NCBI RefSeq assembly: GCF_900183575.1
Contig: NZ_FXUZ01000015.1
Location: 1-45,861, forward strand
DNA length: 45,861 nucleotides
From: Staphylococcus cornubiensis
GTDB lineage: Bacteria > Bacillota > Bacilli > Staphylococcales > Staphylococcaceae
Reading direction: 5' to 3'
Shown here: one piece after another, positions 10,335 through 19,505 of the stretch
Numbering within the stretch: the stretch's first letter is position 1
Layout of the letters: each line of letters starts with the position of its first letter
The notes under the pieces: model-generated
Databases searched by the model: none
Told to the model about the DNA's origin: nothing
What the model saw: only the letters and a program-made list of their open reading frames with translations
Position numbers and translations under genes: made by a program

Positions 10335-10364
10335 CTGTTATTTTCATAAAAAATTGGGTATAAT
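10335..10364 (+). promoter_or_regulatory. Probable promoter of the TerC leader
   Basis: A perfect TATAAT at 10359-10364 with a weak -35 (CTGTTA, 10335-10340) at 18-nt spacing. It is placed about 40 bases before the riboswitch core. Confidence 0.5.
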
Positions 10365-10402
10365 GTTAACATCATAATTAAATACCTGTGACTGACTATT
10401 GT

Positions 10403-10545
10403 CAGAGGGGAGTAACTTGATTAGCGTATCCAACGTTAATAACGCTTTGTCGTCATTACGAAGAATTTTATGTTCTTCCGGTGAAGCGGGCATGATAAAT
10501 TTGCTAAGTGAGACCTTTGCTATTGATTTAGCATGGGTCTCTTTA
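10403..10545 (+). promoter_or_regulatory. yybP-ykoY (Mn2+) riboswitch
   Basis: The leader contains the two conserved pieces of this class: GAGGGGAGTAAC near 10406-10417 and GTGAGACCTTTGC at 10508-10520. Paired stems lie between and around them, including CTTCCGGTGAAG and AGACC pairing with GGGTCT at 10536-10541. This family senses Mn2+ and commonly sits before TerC, MntP and cation-exporter genes. About 100 nt separate it from the terC-like start, enough for an expression platform; I did not resolve that platform. Short ORFs on both strands here are artefacts of the RNA sequence. Confidence 0.8.
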
Positions 10546-10643
10546 ATTATGTCTTTCACTGAGCTTGAGTGTTCAAGCGCAAAATGGAATGATACAGGGC
10601 GAGGACATGTGCCCATATAAAAAATTGAAGGAGTGGTCTAGGA

Positions 10644-11450
10644 ATGGATCCGAGTTTGTTATTATCTTATGGTTGGGTCGTATTAGTACTCGTCTTTTTA
10701 GAGGGACTATTGGCCGCAGATAATGCAATTGTAATGGCTGTCATGGTGAAACATTTACCACCAGAACAGCGTAAAAAAGCACTATTTTATGGTTTGTTAG
10801 GCGCATTTGTTTTCCGTTTTATCGCACTATTTTTAATTAGTATTTTAGCGAATTTCTGGTGGATTCAAGCGATTGGTGCGGCATATTTAATTTATATGTC
10901 AGCTAAAAACTTATATGACTTTTTCAAACATAAAGGTGGAGAACACGAGCACCCAGACAACGATGATCATCACTTCGATGAGTCAGGTGTTGAGAAAAAA
11001 GTAAGTGCAAAAGAATTCTGGGGTACCGTGCTCAAAGTTGAAGTTGCAGATATTGCCTTTGCGATTGACTCAATGTTGGCTGCATTAGCGATTGCTGTAA
11101 CATTACCGACGATTGGTGTACATTTCGGCGGTATGGATGCAGGTCAATTCGCAGTGATGTTTATCGGTGGACTTATCGGTGTGATTTTAATGCGTTTTGC
11201 TGCAACATTCTTCGTCGAGTTACTCAACAAATATCCTGGCCTTGAAGGAGCGGCTTTTGCGATTGTCGGATGGGTCGGAATTAAACTTGTCGTACTTGTA
11301 TTAGCACATGACGACATTGGTGTCATTCCACACGATTTCCCACACTCTACATTGTGGCAAATCATCTTCTGGGCTGTGATGATTGGTCTCGTATTGATCG
11401 GTTGGTTTACATCAGCAGTTCATAATAAAAAATATGATGCATCTAAATAA
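10644..11450 (+). CDS. TerC-family integral membrane protein
   Basis: A 268-residue multi-helix membrane protein of the TerC/YkoY/YceF family. In Firmicutes, members are linked to Mn2+ export and metal loading of secreted enzymes (family knowledge). Diagnostic pieces are LEGLLAADNAIVMAVMV in helix 1 and VEVADIAFAIDSMLAAL near residue 135, whose acidic residues probably bind metal. Between them is a cytoplasmic loop rich in His and Asp (residues about 95-112, EHEHPDNDDHH). The upstream yybP-ykoY element supports a manganese role. It stands alone between two terminators. Confidence 0.9.
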   Translation: MDPSLLLSYGWVVLVLVFLEGLLAADNAIVMAVMVKHLPPEQRKKALFYGLLGAFVFRFIALFLISILANFWWIQAIGAAYLIYMSAKNLYDFFKHKGGEHEHPDNDDHHFDESGVEKKVSAKEFWGTVLKVEVADIAFAIDSMLAALAIAVTLPTIGVHFGGMDAGQFAVMFIGGLIGVILMRFAATFFVELLNKYPGLEGAAFAIVGWVGIKLVVLVLAHDDIGVIPHDFPHSTLWQIIFWAVMIGLVLIGWFTSAVHNKKYDASK

Positions 11451-11470
11451 AAACTGAATAAGGGCGAATG

Positions 11471-11508
11471 ACTGGCTAGACCGATGTATGTGTCTAGTCA
11501 GTTTTTTT
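11471..11508 (+). terminator. Terminator after the terC-like gene
   Basis: ACTGGCTAGAC (11471-11481) pairs with GTCTAGTCAGT (11492-11502), with one wobble, and runs into seven Ts. Confidence 0.8.
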
Positions 11509-11810
11509 AATTTCTGTAATCGTGACGTACGACTTTTTAAACGATTAAAATATTTTGATTTTACTTACATCGTCATGTATTCGCAGGCGTTTCTTATGAT
11601 TTACCCTACCTCAGTTAAAATAGCAGAATGATGAAATGACTTAATACATCGAAAAATTTGTCAAAATAAAGCATCGTAAGTATGATACATATAGTCATAA
11701 ATACAACTTAAACACTATTCAAAAAGTTTACAATATATAAGTAAATATTACAGAAATTTAAGTAACGATATGTCATAATAGATAAAAGAGATACATAAGG
11801 AGGGCGTGCA
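11509..11810. other. Intergenic region before the htrA-like gene
   Basis: About 300 nt with no gene. A good sigma-A promoter, TTGTCA (11658-11663), 17 nt, TATGAT (11681-11686), implies a 5' UTR of about 115 nt. I see no riboswitch signature in it. Confidence 0.5.
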
Positions 11811-13463
11811 ATGGACCGAGATAAGAAACATGTGATTCCAAAGCAACATTATAAGCGCAAACGTCGCGAATATTTCCATAATGAAGAGCGTGAAGAGAGA
11901 CTCAAAGCTGAAGAAAAAGAGAACGCGCTCAAAGCTAAAAAGGAAAAAGAACAAGTCAAAAATAATGAAGAACGTGTGAAAGATAATCTACGTAAAGCAC
12001 GTATTGAAAAATTAACGCATGATGATAGCGATAAAAATCATAAACCATCCGCAAAAACAACCGAAGAAAAAGCAGAAAGTGCACGACCTCTTGAAGATAC
12101 ATCATCAGTGACAATCAATGGAACTCAAGCAGAGGATGCACAACATACGGAGGCATTAGCAGGGACTACGAATGATACGGCTAAGTCCGTTCAACATTCA
12201 CCTGAGGCGTCCACAGAAGCACAAAATGACCAAGCGGATACAAAGGACAGTCCACAAACAGAAGCGTCGAAACATCAATATACGACGAAGCGTGACTGGA
12301 CTGAAAAAGTAACACAGTTCATCTCGAGAGAATGGGCAAAAATTTTAATTGTACTTGCTGTTATTTTAGTTCTGTTATTATTGTATGCGATTTTTAATAA
12401 CGTCAATAAAAGTGATAATGACAATACGAAACAAGCATTACAAACACAACAGCAAGAAAAAGGAACGCATAAAAAAGTAACACAAACGATGGCCAATGCG
12501 AATACAGCTATAAAATCTGTCGTTTCTATTGAAAATAATAGTCAGCCAACACCGGATGCAGTTCAAGATTCAGACAATCAGGCACAAGTTGAAAAAGAAA
12601 GTGGGTCGGGTGTCGTCTACAAAAAAGTAGGCGACACTCTTTATATACTGACAAATGCACATGTCATAGGAGACCGTAAAGAACATGAAGTGACATACGG
12701 TAACAAGCAAACAGCTACCGCTAAAGTCATTGGTAAATATAAACTCGCTGATATTGCTGTCATGATAATGAAAGCACCTAAAGGCGACGCGTTAAAACCA
12801 CTTGAACACGGAGATTCTAGTGCGGTTGTATTAGGAGAGCCGGTATTAGTCGTAGGTAATCCATTAAGTCTTGATTTCCAAAATACGGTTGGTGAAGGAA
12901 TTGTGTCAGGCTTAAATAGAGATGTGCCTGTCGATCTCAACCAAGATGATGAATATGATACATTATTAAGTGCATTCCAAGTTGATGCACCGATTAATCC
13001 AGGTGATTCAGGCGGCGCGGTAGTCGATCAAGAAGGTCATTTAATTGGTATTGCTTCATTGAAAATTAGTATGCCTAACGTTCAAAATATGGGATTTGCG
13101 ATTCCGATTAACTCTGCGTTAGCTATTGCGCAAAAAATCGAAAAAGAAGGTGACATCCCACAACCGAAGACTGATATTGAAATGCAAAACGTGGCGGATA
13201 TAGACAAAAATACACGTGATGAATACAAGATCCCTCAAGAAGTGACAACAGGTGTCGTCGTTCGAAAGATTAACGACAACAGTCCAGCGAAAAATTCTGG
13301 TTTGAAAAAAGGCGATGTCATAGTAGAATTAGATAGTAAACCTATCAAAGATAATTTGGCTTATAAACAAAAGTTAGTACAACATATCGATCAACAAAAG
13401 CCAGTGAAGTTAAAGGTTTTACGTGAGGATGAGGTGAAGGAAATCTCATTCAAATTGAAATAA
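11811..13463 (+). CDS. HtrA-like membrane-anchored serine protease
   Basis: A DegP/HtrA-type quality-control protease facing the cell surface. Residues 1-175 are a highly charged, low-complexity cytoplasmic part that opens MDRDKKHVIPKQHYKRKRRE. A single transmembrane helix follows at about 176-197, then a trypsin-like domain with His284 (TNAHVIGD), Asp314 (LADIAVM) and Ser400 (NPGDSGGAV), and a PDZ domain at about 455-548. The S. aureus orthologue in the same neighbourhood, as I recall it, is near 769 residues. Here the disordered N-terminal part is about 220 residues shorter while the protease and PDZ parts are full length. GGAGGGCG precedes the ATG. It is followed after 16 nt by the potassium channel gene. 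Confidence 0.92.
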   Translation: MDRDKKHVIPKQHYKRKRREYFHNEEREERLKAEEKENALKAKKEKEQVKNNEERVKDNLRKARIEKLTHDDSDKNHKPSAKTTEEKAESARPLEDTSSVTINGTQAEDAQHTEALAGTTNDTAKSVQHSPEASTEAQNDQADTKDSPQTEASKHQYTTKRDWTEKVTQFISREWAKILIVLAVILVLLLLYAIFNNVNKSDNDNTKQALQTQQQEKGTHKKVTQTMANANTAIKSVVSIENNSQPTPDAVQDSDNQAQVEKESGSGVVYKKVGDTLYILTNAHVIGDRKEHEVTYGNKQTATAKVIGKYKLADIAVMIMKAPKGDALKPLEHGDSSAVVLGEPVLVVGNPLSLDFQNTVGEGIVSGLNRDVPVDLNQDDEYDTLLSAFQVDAPINPGDSGGAVVDQEGHLIGIASLKISMPNVQNMGFAIPINSALAIAQKIEKEGDIPQPKTDIEMQNVADIDKNTRDEYKIPQEVTTGVVVRKINDNSPAKNSGLKKGDVIVELDSKPIKDNLAYKQKLVQHIDQQKPVKLKVLREDEVKEISFKLK

Positions 13464-13479
13464 CTTTGGGGTGAATGAC

Positions 13480-14838
13480 TTGTCCATAGTCAAATTACTA
13501 CTAAAAAAATCCAGCCCACAGCAAGGGATTGTCTTGTATTACCTTGTCGCAATTGTTGGCGCATTTTTATTGCTCAATTTGCCAGGTGTCCATAAACCCG
13601 GTGTGAAAGTGGCGCCGATTGATACGTTATTTGTAGCCGTATCCGGTGTGAGTGTGACAGGGTTAACACCAGTCAATATTTCTGAAACATATTCAGCATT
13701 TGGATATATTGTTTTGTTGGTCATTCTCAACATTGGTGGTATTGGTGTCATGGCAATTGGTACGCTATTGTGGGTTGTATTAGGCAAGCACATTGGCATA
13801 CGTGAACGTCAACTCATTATGTTAGATAACAATAGAGAGTCGATGAGTGGGACAGTCAAACTCATATTAGACATTGTGAGAGCGATTTTAGCAATTGAAT
13901 TAGTAGGTGCAACACTTTTAGCATTTTACTTTTATCGAGATATTCATAATTTGAAAGAAGCCATATTAGAAGGAGTATTTGTGTCGATTTCTGCCACGAC
14001 AAATGGTGGATTAGATATTACAGGAGAATCTTTAATCCCATACGCCGATGATTACTTTGTACAAACGATTGTGATGTTTCTCATTGTATTAGGCTCTATT
14101 GGTTTCCCTGTATTATTAGAAATTAAAGCATATATTAAAAACAGAATTCCTAACTTCCGTTTTTCGCTTTTTACGAAAGTCACGACATCCACATATTTAA
14201 TTATTTTAATTGTCGGTGTGATCGGTATTCTATTAATCGAAGCAAATGGCGTGTTCGCAAACCAGTCGTGGCATAAGACGCTATTTTATGCGATGTTTCA
14301 GTCTGTGTCGACGCGAAGTGCAGGATTACAAACATTTGACGTGTCACAGTTTTCAGATGCGACAAATCTGTTGATGGGTGGATTGATGTTTATCGGCTCC
14401 TCACCAAGTTCTGTAGGCGGGGGTATACGAACGACGACTTTCGCGATTATCATACTGTTTGTGATTAACTACAAACCGAATGCTGAAAAGTCATCGATTA
14501 GAGTGTTTAATCGTGAAATTCATAACCAAGATATCCAACGTTCATTTGCTGTATTTTGTATTGCGATTGTGATGACATTTGTTGGAACATTTATCATCAT
14601 GTTAAATGAAGGGCATCATATCGATTTCATTAAGATTTATTTTGAAATTATGTCCGCATTTGGTACGTGTGGATTATCGACAGGGATTACTTCAGAGCTC
14701 GGCAGCGTGTCAAAAGTCGTCTTGATGATTTTAATGTTTATCGGACGTGTAGGCTTGATTTCATTTATTATTATGATGAGTGGGAATCGTGAGCCAGCGA
14801 AGTATCATTTCCCGAAAGAACGCATTCAAATTGGCTAA
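13480..14838 (+). CDS. Potassium uptake channel subunit, KtrB/KtrD (TrkH family)
   Basis: Membrane pore of a Ktr potassium uptake system, which needs a separate cytoplasmic KtrA/KtrC ring protein not present here. The four filter loops are visible: SVTGLTP, ATTNGGLD, STRSAGLQ and GTCGLSTG. I chose the TTG at 13480, which is 8 nt after GGGGTG. A GTG at 13471 is in frame, but it overlaps that ribosome site. The resulting N-terminus (LSIVKLLLKK) fits my memory of the S. aureus protein. Length is 452 residues. In S. aureus two pore proteins exist, and the copy next to htrA is usually called KtrD. Confidence 0.9.
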   Translation: MSIVKLLLKKSSPQQGIVLYYLVAIVGAFLLLNLPGVHKPGVKVAPIDTLFVAVSGVSVTGLTPVNISETYSAFGYIVLLVILNIGGIGVMAIGTLLWVVLGKHIGIRERQLIMLDNNRESMSGTVKLILDIVRAILAIELVGATLLAFYFYRDIHNLKEAILEGVFVSISATTNGGLDITGESLIPYADDYFVQTIVMFLIVLGSIGFPVLLEIKAYIKNRIPNFRFSLFTKVTTSTYLIILIVGVIGILLIEANGVFANQSWHKTLFYAMFQSVSTRSAGLQTFDVSQFSDATNLLMGGLMFIGSSPSSVGGGIRTTTFAIIILFVINYKPNAEKSSIRVFNREIHNQDIQRSFAVFCIAIVMTFVGTFIIMLNEGHHIDFIKIYFEIMSAFGTCGLSTGITSELGSVSKVVLMILMFIGRVGLISFIIMMSGNREPAKYHFPKERIQIG

Positions 14839-14884
14839 TCATTAATAGCATCAAAAAATTTCATGTCCCATCCGCAAATAAGAA

Positions 14885-14921
14885 AGCCATACCATGTTTT
14901 AATTTCTGACATGGTATGGCT
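14885..14921. terminator. Bidirectional terminator between ktr and dltD
   Basis: AGCCATACCATGT (14885-14897) pairs with ACATGGTATGGCT (14909-14921), followed by ATTTTTA. The convergent genes on both sides could share it. Confidence 0.7.
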
Positions 14922-14944
14922 ATTTTTATAGATGATTGTAACAT

Positions 14945-16087
14945 TTATTCGTCCATATGCTTTTTAATATGTTGAGTGACCTCGACCCAACCACGCCATC
15001 CGATATGAACAGCATCACTCATGTAGTAAGGTTCATAGTCATTATGTGATAAATCTACGACATGACCGTGGTGGTCTTCGATAGTTTTAACGATTTTCTC
15101 ATTGACTGGTGCACGTCTTTCACGTGGGATATTAATGTGATCGTACCATTTACCATTCACGGGAATTAAAACGTACTGTACGTCAGCACCTGCTGCATTG
15201 AGTGTATCAACTAGAAGTGACAAATCATCGTACTCAACAGATTTTAAGCGAAACTCATGGTCACGGCTTACAGACTTTTTATGTTTTAATTTTTTCCAAT
15301 ATTCATCCTTGATTTGGTAAGGGTTAGACTGACTATGTTGAGCGCCATAATGATATGCTTCTTTGTCCAACGTTTTCCAATTCAATGATTGTTTGTGACT
15401 TTTATCGAACAATCTCGGCAATTTACCTTGATGATGGAATGGTAAATAACTTTTCAATGCTTCCATTTTCTCAAGGTGATTCGCATAAAGTGGGTTTAAG
15501 AAATGCCCATCTGCTTTATCTGTCTTTGCATAGTGTTTTAAAAAGTCATTGTCTTTATTGTCTTTAAAATGCAATAAACGTTTAGCTAAGCGTGCTTTAA
15601 TATCATTAGAAATATTAGGGTTATTGAATATACTATTAATTTGTAATTGAGAAGCACGACCTTGGTAATTGTCTTCAGTTAAACCATGTCTCGTAAACCA
15701 TTGTGGTGATACAATAACTGTCATTTTTTTATTCTTTAAATGGTCATATTGCGCACCTAATGTCATTAACTGAATTAAATCTGTGGAACCCCCAGTACCA
15801 ACATAAAAGAGATTTTTCGTATGCCCCTTTAATAAGATGGCAGGTTGAAATGGATCTTCTTTATTCAGCTCACTTGAACCATAGATTGGATAGTAATCGG
15901 GGTCCTTAATCATAGCTTCTTGTACATACTGGCCTTTTAACATATCACTATCTGTCGACACTTGATACTTTGCCAGCTGGTTTGCGATATGTGGTGGCAC
16001 AAACCATTTCGCAGGTAATATGATAAAAATACCGAATAATAGAATACTCGTCAAAAAAGCAATGATGTAAGGTTGTTTTAACTTCAT
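14945..16087 (-). CDS. dltD: D-alanyl-lipoteichoic acid biosynthesis protein DltD
   Basis: Last enzyme of D-alanylation, a membrane-anchored extracytoplasmic SGNH-like acyltransferase that moves D-Ala to lipoteichoic acid. A single N-terminal helix (residues 7-25) is followed by the serine motif YGSSEL (69-74) and a C-terminal D-x-x-H pair in [11 protein letters not shown]. At 380 residues it is a little shorter than the 391 of S. aureus. Its ATG overlaps the dltC stop by 4 bp, so it is translationally coupled. Confidence 0.95.
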   Translation of the reverse strand: MKLKQPYIIAFLTSILLFGIFIILPAKWFVPPHIANQLAKYQVSTDSDMLKGQYVQEAMIKDPDYYPIYGSSELNKEDPFQPAILLKGHTKNLFYVGTGGSTDLIQLMTLGAQYDHLKNKKMTVIVSPQWFTRHGLTEDNYQGRASQLQINSIFNNPNISNDIKARLAKRLLHFKDNKDNDFLKHYAKTDKADGHFLNPLYANHLEKMEALKSYLPFHHQGKLPRLFDKSHKQSLNWKTLDKEAYHYGAQHSQSNPYQIKDEYWKKLKHKKSVSRDHEFRLKSVEYDDLSLLVDTLNAAGADVQYVLIPVNGKWYDHINIPRERRAPVNEKIVKTIEDHHGHVVDLSHNDYEPYYMSDAVHIGWRGWVEVTQHIKKHMDE

Positions 16088-16320
16088 TGTAATTTTGCCA
16101 ATTCGTTAATGATTTGATTTGGCGTACCCCACTCTTCTCTGTTAAAGTCCATAATTGGTACTTCTATATCAAGTTCTTCTTGAAATGCAACTAATAATTG
16201 TACAGATTGCATTGAATCCATAATACCTTCGTCAAAAATATGAATATCTGGATTTGATTTTACAATATCATCATCGGCAACTTCTGCAATAATATCTAAA
16301 ACTTTTTCATTAAATTCCAT
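16084..16320 (-). CDS. dltC: D-alanine carrier protein DltC
   Basis: A 78-residue acyl-carrier-type protein that carries D-Ala as a thioester on phosphopantetheine. The attachment serine is Ser36 in GIMDSMQSV. The protein is acidic and helical, as expected. AAGGAGAG stands 6 nt before the ATG, and 12 nt separate it from dltB. Confidence 0.96.
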   Translation of the reverse strand: MEFNEKVLDIIAEVADDDIVKSNPDIHIFDEGIMDSMQSVQLLVAFQEELDIEVPIMDFNREEWGTPNQIINELAKLQ

Positions 16321-16332
16321 AAAACTCTCTCC

Positions 16333-17550
16333 TTAAATTAATTGTCCTGAAAAGATTAAAAAGCCAAAAGCAACACAGTGGAATGTGATAACGATGCTTA
16401 ATGCATTAATCACTGGATGATCCCACTTACCAAAGCGCTTTTTACGCCATTTTTCATAGTAGTTATATAAAAAGAATAACAGCGCGTGATATAAACCATA
16501 AGCGACATAAAACCATTCAAAACCGTGCCAAAGTCCCATAATACCGAAGTTAAGCAAGAAGGCAAGGTTAGAAATATGGAAATTAGATTTAATGTATTTT
16601 TTCTTTGTCATAAAGAAAATAAAACGCATATAGATACAATCACGGAACCAGAACGATAGACTCATGTGCCATCTGTTCCAGAAATCTTTAATATTTTTTG
16701 CTCTAAATGGTTGGTTAAAGTTGATAGGTGTTTCGATACCGTATAAATAACTCAATGCAATTGCGAATAAGCTGTAACCTGCAAAGTCAAAGAACAGGTA
16801 GAAACTATAGCCATACATGTAAATCATGTAATCACCAAACGAATCGAGGTGACCTGTATAAGGCGTTACAAAATATTGTTGAACGAAATGCGCAATGATG
16901 TATTTATAAAGAAAACCTATCATAATATAGTGAATCGCTTTACCAAGTAATTGTGAATACTTGTCCATAGCGATATCTTTATCGTAATCTTTCACAAAAC
17001 GACGATAGCGATCAATCGGTCCAGAAGAAATCGTAGGGAAGAACGTAATGAATTGTACAAGTTTCTTCAAATCTACAGTTTGCTTTAATGTACCGTCATG
17101 AATTTCCATGATAAGTTGAACGCTTTTGAACATAATGTACGAAATACCGAGGAATCCGAACAATTCCACGATTTTTGAGCTGTGTAAATGAAGCTGTCCA
17201 GAGCCTAACCACGAACTTGTTAGCAGTTTGACCATAAAGAGTGGCAAGATAGACAGGATCATCGTCGTTACGTAAAGCGGGGTAGAGCGCTTATTTTGTC
17301 TAAGTCGCTCGAATCCTTTAATAATAATCGCTTGCCAAATAATGTACAAAACAAGGCTCAATAAATGATAACTTAAATATTTGATACCAAAAAAGTTATG
17401 TTGATCATCAGCAAAAATCACGACAATCATGATCAATGTGCTGATGAAATTATAAACTCTCGATCTTTTACCTAACAGCCCGAGTATAATAACTGGTAAA
17501 AGTACAATGAGCGCAATCGCAAAAAAGTGAAAGCTACTGTATGGAATCAT
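16333..17550 (-). CDS. dltB: D-alanyl transfer protein DltB (MBOAT)
   Basis: A polytopic MBOAT protein that passes D-Ala from DltC across the membrane to DltD, with DltX. The two family histidines are visible: His295 (NRWHMSLSFWFRD) and His342 (GLWHGFEWF). Length of 405 residues is normal. It starts ATGA over the dltA stop (4-bp overlap). Confidence 0.96.
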   Translation of the reverse strand: MIPYSSFHFFAIALIVLLPVIILGLLGKRSRVYNFISTLIMIVVIFADDQHNFFGIKYLSYHLLSLVLYIIWQAIIIKGFERLRQNKRSTPLYVTTMILSILPLFMVKLLTSSWLGSGQLHLHSSKIVELFGFLGISYIMFKSVQLIMEIHDGTLKQTVDLKKLVQFITFFPTISSGPIDRYRRFVKDYDKDIAMDKYSQLLGKAIHYIMIGFLYKYIIAHFVQQYFVTPYTGHLDSFGDYMIYMYGYSFYLFFDFAGYSLFAIALSYLYGIETPINFNQPFRAKNIKDFWNRWHMSLSFWFRDCIYMRFIFFMTKKKYIKSNFHISNLAFLLNFGIMGLWHGFEWFYVAYGLYHALLFFLYNYYEKWRKKRFGKWDHPVINALSIVITFHCVAFGFLIFSGQLI

Positions 17551-19001
17551 GATTGATATACCTCGTTAATTCGTTTGCGATCAAGTTTACCATTGTTTGT
17601 TAATGGCATATCTTCAGCAATTTCGATTTTTTTAGGAATCATATAATCAGGTAGCTCAGTTTTAAGGCGTTGCTTCACTTCTTTTGGTACGTCTGCTGGA
17701 TCGATGTCTTCAGTATTCAACTTGACGACACCTTTCAAGTAGGCGATTTTGTCCTTTTTATAAATCGGCACAACCAATGAAGTGTTTACAAATGGAATTG
17801 CGTTCATTTTCGCTTCAATTTCTTCAAGTTCCATACGGTAACCGTTATATTTGATTTGGTTGTCGATGCGGCCTTTAATAAACCACATATCATCTTCAAA
17901 TACGGCTTTGTCACCTGAATAGTAAGCGCGGTTATCGCCATCTTTGAAAAAGGCTTTCTCAGTTTTTTCAGGGTCTTTTAAATAACCTGCACTCACAGAA
18001 TTACCAGTGATAATCAGTTCGCCTTCATCAGTGACACTCAGCGTCGTTCCTTTTCTTGGTAAGCCTACAGGAACAGATTTATGGCTGTCGAGTAATGATT
18101 GTGTCACGCGAATACTTGTAATCGCAACAGTTGCTTCTGTTGGACCATATGTGTTGTATAAATAAGATTGAGGAAACTTGTTCAACAACGTTTGCGCTGT
18201 GTGGTGACCTAAAACTTCTCCACAGAATAAGAATGTACGCAAGTTTGGCATACCTTGCTCATTAACGTTTGGTAACATTAAGCAAATTTCCATAAATGAA
18301 GGGGTAGAAACCCAAACATTGATGTTTTCGCTTTGGAACAGTTCATACAACTTTTTAGGCGCTGCAATCATTTCTTTGTTGATTAACAATAGTGTGCCGC
18401 CTGAAATGAGACATGGGTAAATCGCCATAACTGATAAATCAAAAGAGAAAGGCGCTTGGTTTAACCATACGTCTTTCGTGTGGTATTGATTAAGTAAATC
18501 TACCCAATTTGCAAATTCTACTAAGCTTTCGTAATAAATTTTCACACCTTTAGGGAGACCTGTAGATCCTGATGTGAAAATCGTATATGCGATACCATCA
18601 TTTTTCATTAATGGCAATGATGATACAGCTTCAAAAGATTGAATGTCTTGAATTGTGATTTCTGTGACACCTTCATAATTGAGCGGTGTATCAGTCGTAT
18701 TAATTAAAAATTGCGGTGAAACTTTTTCTATAATGTGTTGAATACGGTTCATCGAAATAGATTGATCGATTGGAACGTAACCGCATCCGGCTTTAAGTGC
18801 ACCAATCATACCCACAATCATAAATGGAGACATGTGACCATAAACAATAACAGGATTCTCGCTTTTGAGCAGTTGAGATGCTAAGCGTGTGGAATAACTT
18901 TCTAACTCTAGATAAGTTAATGATTCACTCTGATGTTGTACGGCTACACGGTCCGGCTGAGTCTGACTGTGCTGTGTAATCATTGTTAAAACATCTTTCA
19001 T
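17547..19001 (-). CDS. dltA: D-alanine--carrier protein ligase DltA
   Basis: Activates D-Ala with ATP and loads it on DltC. It is an ANL-family adenylating enzyme of 484 residues. The P-loop-like motif YTIFTSGSTGLPKG lies near residue 140, YNTYGPTEATV near 286, and the C-terminal catalytic lysine region is NGKLDRKRIN. TAAAGGAG lies 7 nt before the ATG, and the dltX stop is 19 nt upstream. It is the second gene of dltXABCD. Confidence 0.96.
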   Translation of the reverse strand: MKDVLTMITQHSQTQPDRVAVQHQSESLTYLELESYSTRLASQLLKSENPVIVYGHMSPFMIVGMIGALKAGCGYVPIDQSISMNRIQHIIEKVSPQFLINTTDTPLNYEGVTEITIQDIQSFEAVSSLPLMKNDGIAYTIFTSGSTGLPKGVKIYYESLVEFANWVDLLNQYHTKDVWLNQAPFSFDLSVMAIYPCLISGGTLLLINKEMIAAPKKLYELFQSENINVWVSTPSFMEICLMLPNVNEQGMPNLRTFLFCGEVLGHHTAQTLLNKFPQSYLYNTYGPTEATVAITSIRVTQSLLDSHKSVPVGLPRKGTTLSVTDEGELIITGNSVSAGYLKDPEKTEKAFFKDGDNRAYYSGDKAVFEDDMWFIKGRIDNQIKYNGYRMELEEIEAKMNAIPFVNTSLVVPIYKKDKIAYLKGVVKLNTEDIDPADVPKEVKQRLKTELPDYMIPKKIEIAEDMPLTNNGKLDRKRINEVYQS

Positions 19002-19020
19002 GTGTCGGCTCCTTTAATGA

Positions 19021-19149
19021 TTAAAAATCGTTGTAGATAAAAGTGTTCTGTGTATCGCCATTACCGTAAATAAAATACAGAGTCAGCATAATAGCAAAAT
19101 AAAGTAACGTTAATGCGACCGTTTTAATAGGTAATTGATTCAATTTCAT
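19021..19149 (-). CDS. dltX: DltX, small membrane protein of the dlt operon
   Basis: A 42-residue protein, too short for most gene callers. It has one transmembrane helix (about residues 8-27, TVALTLLYFAIMLTLYFIYG) and a short hydrophilic C-terminus ending TFIYNDF, the conserved C-terminal type of DltX. It begins MKLNQLPIK, with AAGGTG about 10-12 nt upstream. It is positioned directly before dltA, where DltX is always found, and is required for D-alanine transfer with DltB and DltD. Confidence 0.88.
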   Translation of the reverse strand: MKLNQLPIKTVALTLLYFAIMLTLYFIYGNGDTQNTFIYNDF

Positions 19150-19505
19150 AATAAATTTTTCACCTTCTGCGTGATATGACATGAAGATTAAACTATCTAA
19201 TTTAACCCGGATAAAGTTAATTTAATTTAATACTTTATGAAAGTCAATTCATTTCTTGAAAAAAAAGGATAAAAATACAAGAAAATAGGTCCAGAGTTGT
19301 ATGAGATACTTTTAAATATATAAATATATAATTTAAGTTAGGATTGCTATTGAATTATGTTATAAAATAAAAATGGTTAGCTTATGCTCGATATTGTCAA
19401 ATGGTACACGTTTATATTTATTTGTATGTAAAAAGAATAATGATAGTGGGGCATGTCGAGATATGGTAGAATACGAGATGAATATTGAGATTTGGGGTGA
19501 AAGCA
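19150..19505. other. Divergent intergenic region dltX/metallophosphatase gene
   Basis: An AT-rich stretch holding a long dlt leader on one side. The likely dlt promoter is TTGACT (19242-19247, minus strand), 17 nt, TAAATT (19219-19224), about 70 bases before dltX. A TTAAC/GTTAA inverted repeat lies in the leader. No gene fits here. Confidence 0.4.

Noticed and set aside
10344..10620. ORFs on both strands before the terC-like gene
   Set aside because: They coincide with the structured riboswitch leader and show no protein-like composition or ribosome site.
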